A model generated the notes under the pieces. It was not told where the DNA came from and searched no databases. It saw nothing but the letters and a program-made list of their open reading frames with translations. Both the position numbers and the translations under genes were made by a program. From an uncultured Verrucomicrobia subdivision 3 bacterium (GTDB lineage Bacteria > Verrucomicrobiota > Verrucomicrobiia > Limisphaerales > UBA11358), in assembly GCA_903858275.1 (NCBI GenBank), contig CAIOIC010000063.1, forward strand, positions 18,363-82,362: 64,000 nt of DNA, in the 5' to 3' direction. Within the stretch, counting starts at the first letter, position 1. Every line of letters begins with the position of its first letter. Of the stretch, positions 50,510-60,382 are shown one piece after another.

Positions 50510-51595
50510 GTGAGCGGCCAGAAAAAAACGCGCGTCGTCTGCGGCATGAGCGGTGGGGTGGATTCCTCCGCCACCGCTGCCTTGCTCATCGAGCAGGGCT
50601 ACGACGTCATCGGCATCACGCTCAAGCTCTGGCCGCAGGACTGCGTGAACCGCGCCGAGGACAAATGTTGCGGGCCGCAGGCCGTCACCGATGCGCGCTC
50701 CGTATGTCACAAGCTCGAGGTGCCGTATTATCTCGTGGACGAATCGGCGGATTTCCAGAAGCACGTCATCCAATATTTCGCGGACGAATACAAGGCTGGC
50801 CGCACGCCCAATCCGTGCGTGATGTGCAACCAGAATTTGAAATTCGGCCGGCTCATTGACCGCGCGGATCAACTCGGCGCGGAGTTCATCGCCACCGGCC
50901 ATTTCGCGCGCGTGGAAAAGAGCGCCGACGGCTCCCGCTGGCTGCTCAAGCGCGGCAAAGATTCGCGGAAGGACCAAAGTTATTTTCTCTTCTCGCTCCG
51001 GCAGAACCAGCTTGCGCGCACCTTGTTTCCGCTCGGTGAAAAAACCAAGAGCGACACGCGCGAAGTGGCGCGACAATGCCAGCTCAAGACCGCCGATAAG
51101 GAGGAGAGCATGGAAATCTGTTTCGTGCCGGACAACAACTACGGCGGCTTTCTCCAGCAAGCCAACCTCGTTCGAAAACATCGCGGCGAGATTGTGGACG
51201 TGCACGGCCGCGTCCTCGGCCATCACGACGGCATTGAATTTTATACCATCGGCCAGCGCAAGGGACTGGGCATCACCACGCCCAAGCCCGTCTATGTGGT
51301 GGAATTGGACGCGGCCAGCAACCGCGTGATGGTGGGCGATGAAGCCGCGCTCGACCGCGATGAATTTGTCGCCGACCGTTGCAACTGGCATCCATTTGAT
51401 TTCCTCACCGCGCCCATCGAAGTGACGGCCAAGATTCGCTACAACCATCCCGGCGCGTCGGCCACGGTCACGCCGCTGGACGGCAATCGGGTGAAAGTAA
51501 AACTGCATTCGCCCGCCCGCGCCATCACCCCCGGCCAGGCGGCGGTGTTTTACCAGGACGACTTGGTGGTGGGCGGCGGGTGGATTGCACGTTGA
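50510..51595 (+). CDS. mnmA: tRNA-specific 2-thiouridylase
   Basis: GTG start; 'VVCGMSGGVDSSATAALLIEQGYDVIGITLKLW', 'TPNPCVMCNQNLKFG'. Confidence 0.95.
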   Translation: MSGQKKTRVVCGMSGGVDSSATAALLIEQGYDVIGITLKLWPQDCVNRAEDKCCGPQAVTDARSVCHKLEVPYYLVDESADFQKHVIQYFADEYKAGRTPNPCVMCNQNLKFGRLIDRADQLGAEFIATGHFARVEKSADGSRWLLKRGKDSRKDQSYFLFSLRQNQLARTLFPLGEKTKSDTREVARQCQLKTADKEESMEICFVPDNNYGGFLQQANLVRKHRGEIVDVHGRVLGHHDGIEFYTIGQRKGLGITTPKPVYVVELDAASNRVMVGDEAALDRDEFVADRCNWHPFDFLTAPIEVTAKIRYNHPGASATVTPLDGNRVKVKLHSPARAITPGQAAVFYQDDLVVGGGWIAR

Positions 51596-51644
51596 TTCAT
51601 TACGGCATTTGACAGATTGCCGGACTCGGTGCATGGTTGCCCCC

Positions 51645-52193
51645 ATGAAAACCATTCTTCTTTTGCTAACTACAATAATGATTCAATCAGCCTGCCTCTC
51701 CGTTGCCGGTTCCATTTATGACATCCCGCTCAAGGATATTGACGGCAAAGATATTTCATTAAAGCCGAATGCCGGCAAGGTGCTGCTCATTGTGAATGTC
51801 GCATCCAAGTGCGGCAACACTCCCCAATACAAATCCCTGGAAGCCATCTACCAGAAATACAAAAACCAGGGATTGGTCGTGTGCGGTTTTCCCTGCAACC
51901 AGTTCGGCGCCCAGGAACCCGGCACTTCGGCGCAGATTAAAGAATTCTGCACCTCAAAATACAGCGTCACTTTTCCGATGTTTGAGAAGCTGGATGTCAA
52001 AGGCGAGCGCCGTCACCCGCTCTACACGCTGCTGGCTGGCAAAGATTCGCCGTTTCCCGGCGACGTCAAATGGAATTTTGCCAAGTTCCTGGTCGGTCGT
52101 GATGGTAAAATCCTGAACCGGTTTGACCCCAAGTTGAAACCCGATTCCGAGGAAATAACCAAAGCCATCGAAACTGCGCTGGCGGCAAAATAA
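51645..52193 (+). CDS. Glutathione peroxidase family (Cys-type), exported
   Basis: Signal peptide; 'VLLIVNVASKCGNTPQYKSLEAIY', 'FPCNQFGAQEPG'. Confidence 0.92.
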   Translation: MKTILLLLTTIMIQSACLSVAGSIYDIPLKDIDGKDISLKPNAGKVLLIVNVASKCGNTPQYKSLEAIYQKYKNQGLVVCGFPCNQFGAQEPGTSAQIKEFCTSKYSVTFPMFEKLDVKGERRHPLYTLLAGKDSPFPGDVKWNFAKFLVGRDGKILNRFDPKLKPDSEEITKAIETALAAK

Positions 52194-52219
52194 ATCAAAG
52201 GGACGGACGGGCAGGGGGC

Positions 52220-53740
52220 TCAATACACCTTGCGCAGGTTGGAGGGCAGAATGCCCAGCTCGTCGCGATATTTGGCGATGGTGCGCCGGGCGATATTGAT
52301 GCCTTTGTCCGTGAGCATCCTCACTGCTTCCTGGTCCGATAACGGTTTGGCGGGATTTTCATTTTTGAAGATTTCCGCCACCATGTCTTTGACGCAGGCA
52401 TTGGAAACATCCGTGCCGCTCGCGGTTTGCAAGCCGGCCGTAAAAAAGAATTTCATCTCAAACACGCCCTGCGGGGTCTCGATGAATTTGCCGGAAACGG
52501 CCCGGCTGACGGTGGTTTCGTGAACGCCGACCACTTCCGCGACCTGCGCCATGGTCATGGGCTTTAGATGGGCGACGCCTTTATCCATGAACTCGCGCTG
52601 ACGCTTGACGATTTCCTTGCCGATGTTCGCGATGGTCTGCTGCCGCTGCTGCAAACTTTTGATGAAAAACTTGCCCGTGCGGATTTTCTCGCGGATATAC
52701 TCCCGGACCTCGGCATTGTCGCCGCCTTGCGACATCAAATCCTTGTAGACATTGCTGATGCGCAAATGCGGAATCTGATCGTCGTTGGTCGTCACGGCGA
52801 AATCGTCACCAACCCGCGTGACAAAAACTTCCGGCGCGACATATTGCTCGACGGCATTCAAAAAAATTCGCCCGGGACGCGGCTCCAATTGCCCGATGCG
52901 GGCGAGCGCCAGTTGCACCTCCTCGATGCTCCGTCCGGTGCCGCGGGCGATATCGGGAATGCGCCTTTTGCCCAGCGCATCCATGAAATCGCGAATGATC
53001 AGGTATTCCAAGGTTTCCTGTTGCCCTGAGCGTTCGAGTTGCAGCATCAGACATTCCCGCAAGTCGCGCGCTCCCACGCCGGGCGGGTCGAAACTTTGGA
53101 TCACGTTCAGAACGTCGGAGATTTTATCGGCTGGCAGGTTGGTGGCGGCGGCCAGTTCATCAAGGGTCGCCTTAAGCTGTCCATAATCATCAATATTACC
53201 GATGAGCAATTCGGCAATGACCCGCTGCTCCTCATTCAAGTTGGTGTCGCGCACCTGTTCAATCAAATGCTCCGCCAGCGATGTTTCTGCGGTGAGGGAA
53301 TCAAACATGAACTGCCTCCGCTCCTCGTCCTCGGCGGTGGCGCGGATGGGGGTGTTGGTCGGTGAAAAGCGATCTCGCCATTCCTGATCGAGTTGAACCA
53401 TCCTTTCAAATTCCGCCTGAAAATTATCCGCCGCCTCGGCCGATTCGGCCGGCTTTTCGGTAGCGGAGTCGAATTGCACATCTTCCGGCGGTTCAGCCGG
53501 GTCGGCGGTTGATTCAGTTTCACCATCATCACCAGTGACTTTTTCCGATGCCTCCACTTCCGGTGCCGAGATTTCTTCCAAAACCGGATTCTGCTGCAAC
53601 TCCTGCTCAACCAGCGCCTTGAGTTCCAGCGTGGGGGCTTGAAGCAAAGCCAGCGATTGCTGGAGTTGCGGGGCAAGCACCAGCGATTGCGTCAGCCTTT
53701 GCGAAAGTTGCATTCCAAGTCCCATGTGCGTTTTTACCAT
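52220..53740 (-). CDS. rpoN: RNA polymerase sigma-54 factor
   Basis: 'MGLGMQLSQRLTQSLVLAPQLQQSLALLQAPTLEL'; RpoN box 'IARRTIAKYRDELGILPSNLRKVY'. Confidence 0.95.
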   Translation of the reverse strand: MVKTHMGLGMQLSQRLTQSLVLAPQLQQSLALLQAPTLELKALVEQELQQNPVLEEISAPEVEASEKVTGDDGETESTADPAEPPEDVQFDSATEKPAESAEAADNFQAEFERMVQLDQEWRDRFSPTNTPIRATAEDEERRQFMFDSLTAETSLAEHLIEQVRDTNLNEEQRVIAELLIGNIDDYGQLKATLDELAAATNLPADKISDVLNVIQSFDPPGVGARDLRECLMLQLERSGQQETLEYLIIRDFMDALGKRRIPDIARGTGRSIEEVQLALARIGQLEPRPGRIFLNAVEQYVAPEVFVTRVGDDFAVTTNDDQIPHLRISNVYKDLMSQGGDNAEVREYIREKIRTGKFFIKSLQQRQQTIANIGKEIVKRQREFMDKGVAHLKPMTMAQVAEVVGVHETTVSRAVSGKFIETPQGVFEMKFFFTAGLQTASGTDVSNACVKDMVAEIFKNENPAKPLSDQEAVRMLTDKGINIARRTIAKYRDELGILPSNLRKVY

Positions 53741-53847
53741 AAACCATACCCGCCCAACCTCAAGCAAATCTGGCACGAATCTCGCTGTCAGAAGATTCGC
53801 CAAAGGAAAAACTGGATTTTATCCCAATCCAGTAGCATCTTTCAAAC

Positions 53848-54201
53848 ATGAAACTGATTCTTTCCACGCACAATGTCACGCTGACAAAAGCCATTGAAGA
53901 CCACATCGTTGCCAAGCTCGACAAGCTGGACCACATGGATCAACGGATTGTGAATGCGCGGGTCACGCTGGAGCATGATCATACCCGTATACCGGAAAAA
54001 CAGTTCAGTTGCTCGATCCAGCTGGGCGTTCGCGGACCGGATCTGTTCGCCGAAGACCGGGAGAATGATCTCTACGCCGCCATCGATCTGGTGACCAAAA
54101 AAATTGAACAGCAAATCCGCAAGCGCCACAACAAGCGGAAGGCCGTCAAACACAAAGACGGCGTCAAACTCAAACGCGCCCGGCGTGAGAGCGAAGCATG
54201 A
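53848..54201 (+). CDS. hpf: Ribosome hibernation-promoting factor (short HPF/YfiA)
   Basis: 'MKLILSTHNVTLTKAIEDHIVAKLDKLDHMD', 'DLYAAIDLVTKKIEQQIRKRHNK'. Confidence 0.85.
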   Translation: MKLILSTHNVTLTKAIEDHIVAKLDKLDHMDQRIVNARVTLEHDHTRIPEKQFSCSIQLGVRGPDLFAEDRENDLYAAIDLVTKKIEQQIRKRHNKRKAVKHKDGVKLKRARRESEA

Positions 54202-55445
54202 TTCTGCGGGCCAAAATCGTATTGCCTGTCACCGCGCCGCCCATCGAGGACGGCGCGGTTTTCATTGACGGAAACTCCATCCGCGCCGTCCAGCCGTGGC
54301 GCGACCTGCGTCCGCACCTCCGCGAAAAAGCCATGGATTTGGGCGAAGTCATCCTGCTGCCCGGTCTCGTCAATGCTCATTGCCATCTGGATTACACCGA
54401 TATGGCCGGCGAACTGCCGCCGCCGAAAACTTTTACTGACTGGATTGCCGCCATCACTGCTCACAAAACGGGTTGGAGTTATTCTGATTACGCCCGTTCC
54501 TGGCTGCGCGGCGCGCAACAGCTTCTGAAATCCGGTGTCACCACCGTTGCCGATATCGAGGCCATGCCGGATCTGCTGCCGGATGTTTGGAATGCCACGC
54601 CTTTGCGGGTTTTCTCCTTTCTCGAAATGACCGGCATCCGCGCCCGACGCCAGCCGGGTGAGATATTGAATGAAGCCGTCAAAACCATTGAGTCGCTCTC
54701 GCATCCGGGCAATCACGCAGCTCTATCACCGCACGCCCCGTATTCCACCCAACCGGAGTTGCTTAAACTCACTGCCGCCATCGCCGCCAAAAGAAAATGG
54801 CGCGTCAGCATCCACGTTGCCGAATCCGAGCAGGAATTTGAGATGTTCATGCACGCTCGTGGCAAAATGTATGACTGGCTCAAACGCAATGAGCGCGATA
54901 ACGCCGACTGTGGCCACGGCTCGCCCATTGCCCATCTGGTCCGCCATAAACTCCTGGGTGAAAACGTCCTGGCCATCCACGCAAATTGTCTGGCCCACGG
55001 TGACGCGACCTTGCTCGCTAAACACCATACTCACATCGTTCACTGCCCGCGCAGCCATGATTATTTTAAGCATCCAAAATTTGAGCGCGAACGTCTCGCC
55101 AAAGCCGGCGTGAATCTTTGCCTCGGCACCGATAGCCTCGCCACCACCCGCAAAACCGGAAAACAAAAACCGGAATTGGATATGTTTGCCGAAATGCGAT
55201 TATTGGTAGATGCTGATAAATCCATCCCGCCTGCAACTATTTTGCAAATGGCCACCGTCAACGGCGCGCGTGCGCTGGGCATGGCTGGAAAAATTGGTGA
55301 GTTTTCGCCCCAAGCCCAAGCGGATCTAATTGCAATTCCATTTGGCGGAGAAAGATCGCACGTTCACGAAGCCGTGCTGGAACATGCTGGCGCAGTTGCT
55401 GCCAGTATGATTGATGGCCGATGGATTATTTCACCGCCGTCTTGA
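54198..55445 (+). CDS. Amidohydrolase/chlorohydrolase family
   Basis: 'LLPGLVNAHCHLDYT', 'ALSPHAPYST', 'LAIHANCLAHGD', 'NLCLGTDSLAT'; 4-nt overlap with hpf. Confidence 0.85.
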   Translation: MILRAKIVLPVTAPPIEDGAVFIDGNSIRAVQPWRDLRPHLREKAMDLGEVILLPGLVNAHCHLDYTDMAGELPPPKTFTDWIAAITAHKTGWSYSDYARSWLRGAQQLLKSGVTTVADIEAMPDLLPDVWNATPLRVFSFLEMTGIRARRQPGEILNEAVKTIESLSHPGNHAALSPHAPYSTQPELLKLTAAIAAKRKWRVSIHVAESEQEFEMFMHARGKMYDWLKRNERDNADCGHGSPIAHLVRHKLLGENVLAIHANCLAHGDATLLAKHHTHIVHCPRSHDYFKHPKFERERLAKAGVNLCLGTDSLATTRKTGKQKPELDMFAEMRLLVDADKSIPPATILQMATVNGARALGMAGKIGEFSPQAQADLIAIPFGGERSHVHEAVLEHAGAVAASMIDGRWIISPPS

Positions 55446-55491
55446 CACGCCTTGCTTTCCATCTTTCCCCATCTGTGTTTATCTGTGGCCA

Positions 55492-56688
55492 ATGAATTCG
55501 TTCAATTACGAATTAGACCAACGCCTCGTTGCCCTGCGCGAACAGAACCTGTTCCGTGAATTGCGGCGCGTGGATTCCCCGCAAGGAGTTCGCATCGAGT
55601 TCGGCGGCAAATCATTCTTGAATTTTTCCTCCAACGATTATCTTGGCCTTGCCAATCACCCCGCGTTGAAGGAAGCCTCAATTAATGCTGTGAAAGGATT
55701 TGGCGTCGGGGCTGGAGCATCGCGGCTCATCAGCGGCTCAATCGCGCCCTTTCACCAACTGGAGGAAGCGCTTGCCGCTTTCAAAAAAACAGATGCCGCT
55801 TTGACATTTTCCACCGGCTACGCCGCCGCCCTCGGGACAATTACCGCACTGCTTGGCAGGGATGACATCATCATTCTCGACAAATTGGTTCACGCCAGCA
55901 TCGTGGATGCTGCCAAATTGTCGGGCGCAAAGCTGCGCATCTTCGACCACAATGATTTGAATGACTTGGAGAGAATTCTGAAATGGGCGAATGAAAAATC
56001 AACTACGCGCCAATCACACGTTTTGGTGGTCACTGAAAGCATCTTTTCCATGGATGGCGAATGCGCTCCGTTGCGTGAAATCGTGGCGCTCAAGGAAAAA
56101 TATGGCGCGTGGCTCATGGTGGACGAGGCGCACGCCACCGGAATTCTCGGATGGAACGGGCGCGGGTTGTCGGATGAACTCGGCGTTAGCCAGCAAATCG
56201 AGGTAAAAATGGGCACACTCGGCAAGGCTATCGGTGCCAGCGGTGGATTCATTTGCGGCAGCCGACCGCTCGTGGATTATTTGGTAAACCGGGCCCGCAG
56301 TTTCATTTTCTCGACCGCCCCAGCACCTGCCGCCGCCGCCGCCGCGTTGGCGGGAATTCAACTGATTCAAACTAACGAAGGTGAAAATCTGCGCGCCCGG
56401 CTGCAACAACGCGTCGCTGAACTCAAATCCGCACTTCATGCTCCGCGCTCCGCAAATGAAAGCGCCATCATTCCATTGATCTTGGGCGACGAAGCCGGAG
56501 CGGTTGCCGCCGCAACCAAACTGCGGGAACAGAATATATTTGTTCCCGCCATCCGCTATCCCACCGTGGCGCGCGGCTCAGCCCGGTTGCGGATCACTTT
56601 GACGGCGGCGCATACGGTTGATGATATATCGGAACTCGTCTGGGCATTGAAGCCCATCCCGGGCTATAAATCAGGAATTGCGAAATAA
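55492..56688 (+). CDS. bioF: 8-amino-7-oxononanoate synthase
   Basis: 'FSSNDYLGLANHPALKEA', 'GVGAGASRLISGS', 'VDEAHATGILGWNGRG', 'MGTLGKAIGASGGFI'. Confidence 0.9.
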   Translation: MNSFNYELDQRLVALREQNLFRELRRVDSPQGVRIEFGGKSFLNFSSNDYLGLANHPALKEASINAVKGFGVGAGASRLISGSIAPFHQLEEALAAFKKTDAALTFSTGYAAALGTITALLGRDDIIILDKLVHASIVDAAKLSGAKLRIFDHNDLNDLERILKWANEKSTTRQSHVLVVTESIFSMDGECAPLREIVALKEKYGAWLMVDEAHATGILGWNGRGLSDELGVSQQIEVKMGTLGKAIGASGGFICGSRPLVDYLVNRARSFIFSTAPAPAAAAAALAGIQLIQTNEGENLRARLQQRVAELKSALHAPRSANESAIIPLILGDEAGAVAAATKLREQNIFVPAIRYPTVARGSARLRITLTAAHTVDDISELVWALKPIPGYKSGIAK

Positions 56689-56691
56689 TAT

Positions 56692-58122
56692 ATGCACCCG
56701 CTGGCAAAGTTGGACCATCAATTCGTCTGGCACCCGTTCACGCAGATGCGCGACTGGCTGCGGGATGAGCCGATTGTCATCAGCGAAGGGCAGGGCGCGG
56801 TGCTGCGCGATGTGAAAGGGCGTGAATATCTCGATGCCAATTCCTCCATTTGGACTAATCTTCACGGCCACCAGCATCCCAAAATCAACGCCGCCGTCCG
56901 GGGGCAGTTGAATAAGATTTCCCACAGTTCCGCTCTTGGGTTTGCGAATGAACCCGCCAGCCTCCTGGCCGGGAAATTGGTCGGTGTCGCCAATTCAAAA
57001 TTGGCAAAAGTTTTTTACAGCGACGATGGCTCCACTGCGCTGGAAGTTGCCGTGAAGTTGGCTTATGAATTCACGCGGCGCACTCGCTGCAATACGGTGG
57101 GGCGAGCGTCCGCGCGAGCCGTATCCCCGCGCTTGCTTGCGCTCGACGGCGCGTATCACGGTGACACCATCGGCGCGGTTTCGCTTGGGCATATTGACTT
57201 GTTTCACAAGGCGTATGCTGGCCTGTTGTTCAAGACTGACAAGGTAATGTCGCCGTATTGCTACCGCTGTCCCTTCAACCGCGCCAAGCCGGAACGCGAT
57301 GACGCACGGAATTACCGCAAGTGCCGCTGGGAATGTGTCAGCCGGGTGGAACAGAAACTTTCTGCGCAAACGAAAAAGGGGAATCCCTATGCCGCGTTTG
57401 TTTTTGAGCCCTTGATGCAGGGTGCGGCGGGCATGATTCCGCAACCGGGCGGATGGTTGCGGCAAGTGACGGATATTGCCCGTAGTCATGGCGCGTTGCT
57501 CGTGGCGGATGAGGTGATGACCGGATTTGGTCGCACCAATTCAAAATTATCCGCTGCCGCTTCAAGATCGTCGCTGTTCGCCTGTCAGCAGGAATTGGTT
57601 CAGCCTGATTTTCTTTGCCTCGCCAAAGGTCTGACCGGCGGTTATCTGCCGATGGCGGCGACGCTGACGACGCAAAAGGTTTTCGATGCGTTCTTGGGCG
57701 GATACGAAGAATTAAAAACGTTTTTTCACGGCCATAGTTACACCGGCAACCAGCTGGGCGCTGCGGCGGCGCTGGCGAGCCTGGATATTTTGCAAAGTAA
57801 ATCGTCCGTTTCGCAGCGGGTGCGGTTGCAAAAGCAGATGCAGGATGAATTGCAAACGCTCTGGGTGCTCCCCCATATCGGCGATATCCGCCAGGTCGGG
57901 CTGGTGGCTGGCATCGAACTCGTTAAAAACTGGCGCACGCGGGAGCCGTTTGCCTTGCGCGAGCGGGCGGGCATCCGAGTGTGCGCGGCGATGTCCCGCC
58001 GCGGCGTGCTGACGCGTCCCGCGGGCAACGTCATCGTTCTGATGCCGCCTTATTGCACCACCAAAACGCAGATGCAAAAAATTGCATCTGCGTTGCGCGA
58101 GGCGGTTGCGGAAGTGTTCTAA
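56692..58122 (+). CDS. bioA: Adenosylmethionine-8-amino-7-oxononanoate aminotransferase
   Basis: 'FVWHPFTQMRDW', 'DGAYHGDTIGAVSLG', 'LVADEVMTGFGRT', 'LCLAKGLTGGYLPMAATL'. Confidence 0.93.
   Translation: MHPLAKLDHQFVWHPFTQMRDWLRDEPIVISEGQGAVLRDVKGREYLDANSSIWTNLHGHQHPKINAAVRGQLNKISHSSALGFANEPASLLAGKLVGVANSKLAKVFYSDDGSTALEVAVKLAYEFTRRTRCNTVGRASARAVSPRLLALDGAYHGDTIGAVSLGHIDLFHKAYAGLLFKTDKVMSPYCYRCPFNRAKPERDDARNYRKCRWECVSRVEQKLSAQTKKGNPYAAFVFEPLMQGAAGMIPQPGGWLRQVTDIARSHGALLVADEVMTGFGRTNSKLSAAASRSSLFACQQELVQPDFLCLAKGLTGGYLPMAATLTTQKVFDAFLGGYEELKTFFHGHSYTGNQLGAAAALASLDILQSKSSVSQRVRLQKQMQDELQTLWVLPHIGDIRQVGLVAGIELVKNWRTREPFALRERAGIRVCAAMSRRGVLTRPAGNVIVLMPPYCTTKTQMQKIASALREAVAEVF
57096..57123 (+). 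repeat. Single arm of the TGGTGGGGCG repeat inside bioA coding sequence
   Basis: GGTGGGGCGAGCGTCCGCGCGAGCCGTA vs GGTGGGGCGCGCGTCCCCGCGAGCCGCG at 50372. Confidence 0.75.
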
Positions 58123-58140
58123 ATGTTTGGGCTGGGGTGA

Positions 58141-59598
58141 TTATTTTTCGCCCAGTAATTGCTTGATCTTCGGCTCCATGGCGGCGGCCCAGATTTTGTA
58201 GCCGGCTTCGTTGGGATGCAGTGCATCGGGCATGACGTCCTTGGAGATGGTTCCGTCATTTTCAATCAGTTGCGAGCCGATATCGAGGTAGAAAACATTT
58301 TTACCATCGTCGAGTCGGGCTAGCGCCTGATTGACTTGAAGATTTTTCCCGCGCTGGATGCTAAAGGTCTTGGTGCGCGGGAAAATGCCGAGCAGTAGGA
58401 TTTTTATGGACGGTTGGCGGTCGCGGATCTGCTTCACGATGGCGGTGACGCCGGCGAGTATATCTTCTTCCGGGTCGTTGCCGGAATTGTTGGTGCCGAT
58501 CATGACCACCGCGACTTTTGCCTTGATGCCGTCGAGTTGGCCTTGCTCAAAGCGCCACAGGACATGCTGGGTGCGGTCGCCACCGACGCCGAAATTAACC
58601 ACTTTGCGTTTGCCATAGTATTCCGCCCAGACATTTTTGCCGCCGCCTTCCCATCCTTGCGTGATGGAATCGCCGATGAATTCAATGTCGTATTCACCGG
58701 GAGCATCTTTGGCGCGTTGGAGAACTTGCGCCTGGCGGTTGGTGCTGGCACCCGTTCGCGGGACGGGAATGATTGCGGTATTCTGATGAATTTCCGGCGC
58801 GCCAGCGGGTGCAACCGCCGGTGGATTGGCGGCCGCCACGCTCGCTTGCGGAAGTGGTTTGAATTTGAAGCCGGGCGCAACTCGCACCAGCACTCGCAGC
58901 CGTTTTGATTCATAGGAGGCGCCGTTTTTGGCGAAGGTCCAGTCGGCATGACCTGCCGGCGCGTTGCCAATGCCAAGATCGCAGCCCGTGCCCGCCACCC
59001 AATGATTAAAGGCGAAAATGGTCTGCTTTGCATCGAAGTTGTGCACCTGCATCGACCCATAATCACCACTCGGTGTGATCACATCGCCAAAATCGAACGC
59101 TGCCGGCGAGGCGTTGGGGATATTTATCGCATTAGCTGTTCCGTAATTATTGGGCCAGAATTCGATATTACCTTTGAGCCCTTCGCCCTTAAGACCCGAA
59201 CCGGTCACAATATCCTTTACGTTTGAGAGCACCGTCAGGTTTTCAACCGGCTGTTGATAAACGGTCTTCGATTCGAAGGTGGGGACGCCGGTTTTCCGGA
59301 TGTCGTCAGTGAACGCATTCATTGAGACATAGACCCATTGCGGTTTGCCATCCTTGGAAAGCTCAAGCAGGTAGGCAACCCGATCAAAGGGTTGGGTGAT
59401 TTGCGCGCTATGGTCGGCATCGTAGGTGATTGTTTTTGCCGCCTTGCTGATGTCAAAGTCGTAAATAAGTTGGTAGCCTTTAGCTTCGGGAATGGTGGAT
59501 AAAATATCCTGACTGGAAACATTGCCGGCGGTTAGAAATAATAATCCGCCGCAAAGCAGGAACCAGAGGTGTGAATGAAGTTTGGTTGATTTATTCAT
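58141..59598 (-). CDS. GDSL/SGNH-family esterase with N-terminal beta domain, exported
   Basis: 'DIEFIGDSITQGWEGGGKNVWAEYYGKRKVVNFGVGGDRTQHVLWR', 'VAVVMIGTNN', 'PDALHPNEAGYKIWA'. Confidence 0.88.
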   Translation of the reverse strand: MNKSTKLHSHLWFLLCGGLLFLTAGNVSSQDILSTIPEAKGYQLIYDFDISKAAKTITYDADHSAQITQPFDRVAYLLELSKDGKPQWVYVSMNAFTDDIRKTGVPTFESKTVYQQPVENLTVLSNVKDIVTGSGLKGEGLKGNIEFWPNNYGTANAINIPNASPAAFDFGDVITPSGDYGSMQVHNFDAKQTIFAFNHWVAGTGCDLGIGNAPAGHADWTFAKNGASYESKRLRVLVRVAPGFKFKPLPQASVAAANPPAVAPAGAPEIHQNTAIIPVPRTGASTNRQAQVLQRAKDAPGEYDIEFIGDSITQGWEGGGKNVWAEYYGKRKVVNFGVGGDRTQHVLWRFEQGQLDGIKAKVAVVMIGTNNSGNDPEEDILAGVTAIVKQIRDRQPSIKILLLGIFPRTKTFSIQRGKNLQVNQALARLDDGKNVFYLDIGSQLIENDGTISKDVMPDALHPNEAGYKIWAAAMEPKIKQLLGEK

Positions 59599-59676
59599 GG
59601 GAGTTATGGCTTTAGCATGGTTCATGTTGTGGGAAAATGGCAATTGTTTCGTGTCAGGTCAATCTTCAATGGCCGC

Positions 59677-59706
59677 AAAAAAGCCACGGAAAATCTTCCG
59701 TGGCTT
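59677..59706 (-). terminator. Rho-independent terminator downstream of rplI
   Basis: Minus strand AAGCCACGGAA-GATT-TTCCGTGGCTT followed by TTTT. Confidence 0.92.
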
Positions 59707-59729
59707 GGATTGGAAAATATCGGGTGAAA

Positions 59730-60353
59730 TTACTCGGCCTTGGCTTTTTCAGTTTTTGGTTTCTTTTCGGCCTTGGCTTTCTTCTCGGTCTTGGCCTTGA
59801 GCTCCGCGGTGGTGGGGGCGACAATGTCCCCGCGATGACCCCGCTTCTCGGTGCGCGGCTTTTCCTCAACCGTGGCGGCGACCGGCGCCGCAACCGGCGT
59901 GGTGCTTTCCACGCGAACCTTGAGCGTGCCTTTGACCTCGGCGTGCAAATTCAATTCCACTTCGTATTCGCCGATCGCGCGGATGGAGTGTTCAAGATGA
60001 ATTTTCTTTTTGTCGAGGGCGATGTCGAATTGGTGCTTCAGTTCGTCGGCAATCATGCCGGCGGTGACGGCGCCGAACAGCTTGCCCTCTTCGCCGGTCT
60101 TGACCTTGATGACGCAGATGAGCTTGGAAAGCGCCTTTGACATATCTGTCATGGTGTTCAGCTCATGCGCTTCGCGTTCGGCGCGGCGTTGCTTGAGCGC
60201 CTCCATTTGGCGGCGGTTGGATTGTGTGACGGGAATCGCGAGGCGTTGCGGGAACAGGTAGTTCCGGGCGTAGCCGGCAGCGACTTTGACCTGGTCGGAT
60301 TCACCGCCGAGGCCAACAATGTTATGCGTGAGGATGACTTCAGTTTTTGCCAT
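59730..60353 (-). CDS. rplI: 50S ribosomal protein L9 with Lys/Ala/Glu-rich tail
   Basis: 'MAKTEVILTHNIVGLGGESDQVKVAAGYARNYLFPQRLA'. Confidence 0.95.
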   Translation of the reverse strand: MAKTEVILTHNIVGLGGESDQVKVAAGYARNYLFPQRLAIPVTQSNRRQMEALKQRRAEREAHELNTMTDMSKALSKLICVIKVKTGEEGKLFGAVTAGMIADELKHQFDIALDKKKIHLEHSIRAIGEYEVELNLHAEVKGTLKVRVESTTPVAAPVAATVEEKPRTEKRGHRGDIVAPTTAELKAKTEKKAKAEKKPKTEKAKAE

Positions 60354-60382
60354 ACAAAAAATAGGTTTGTGGATTTTAAAAA

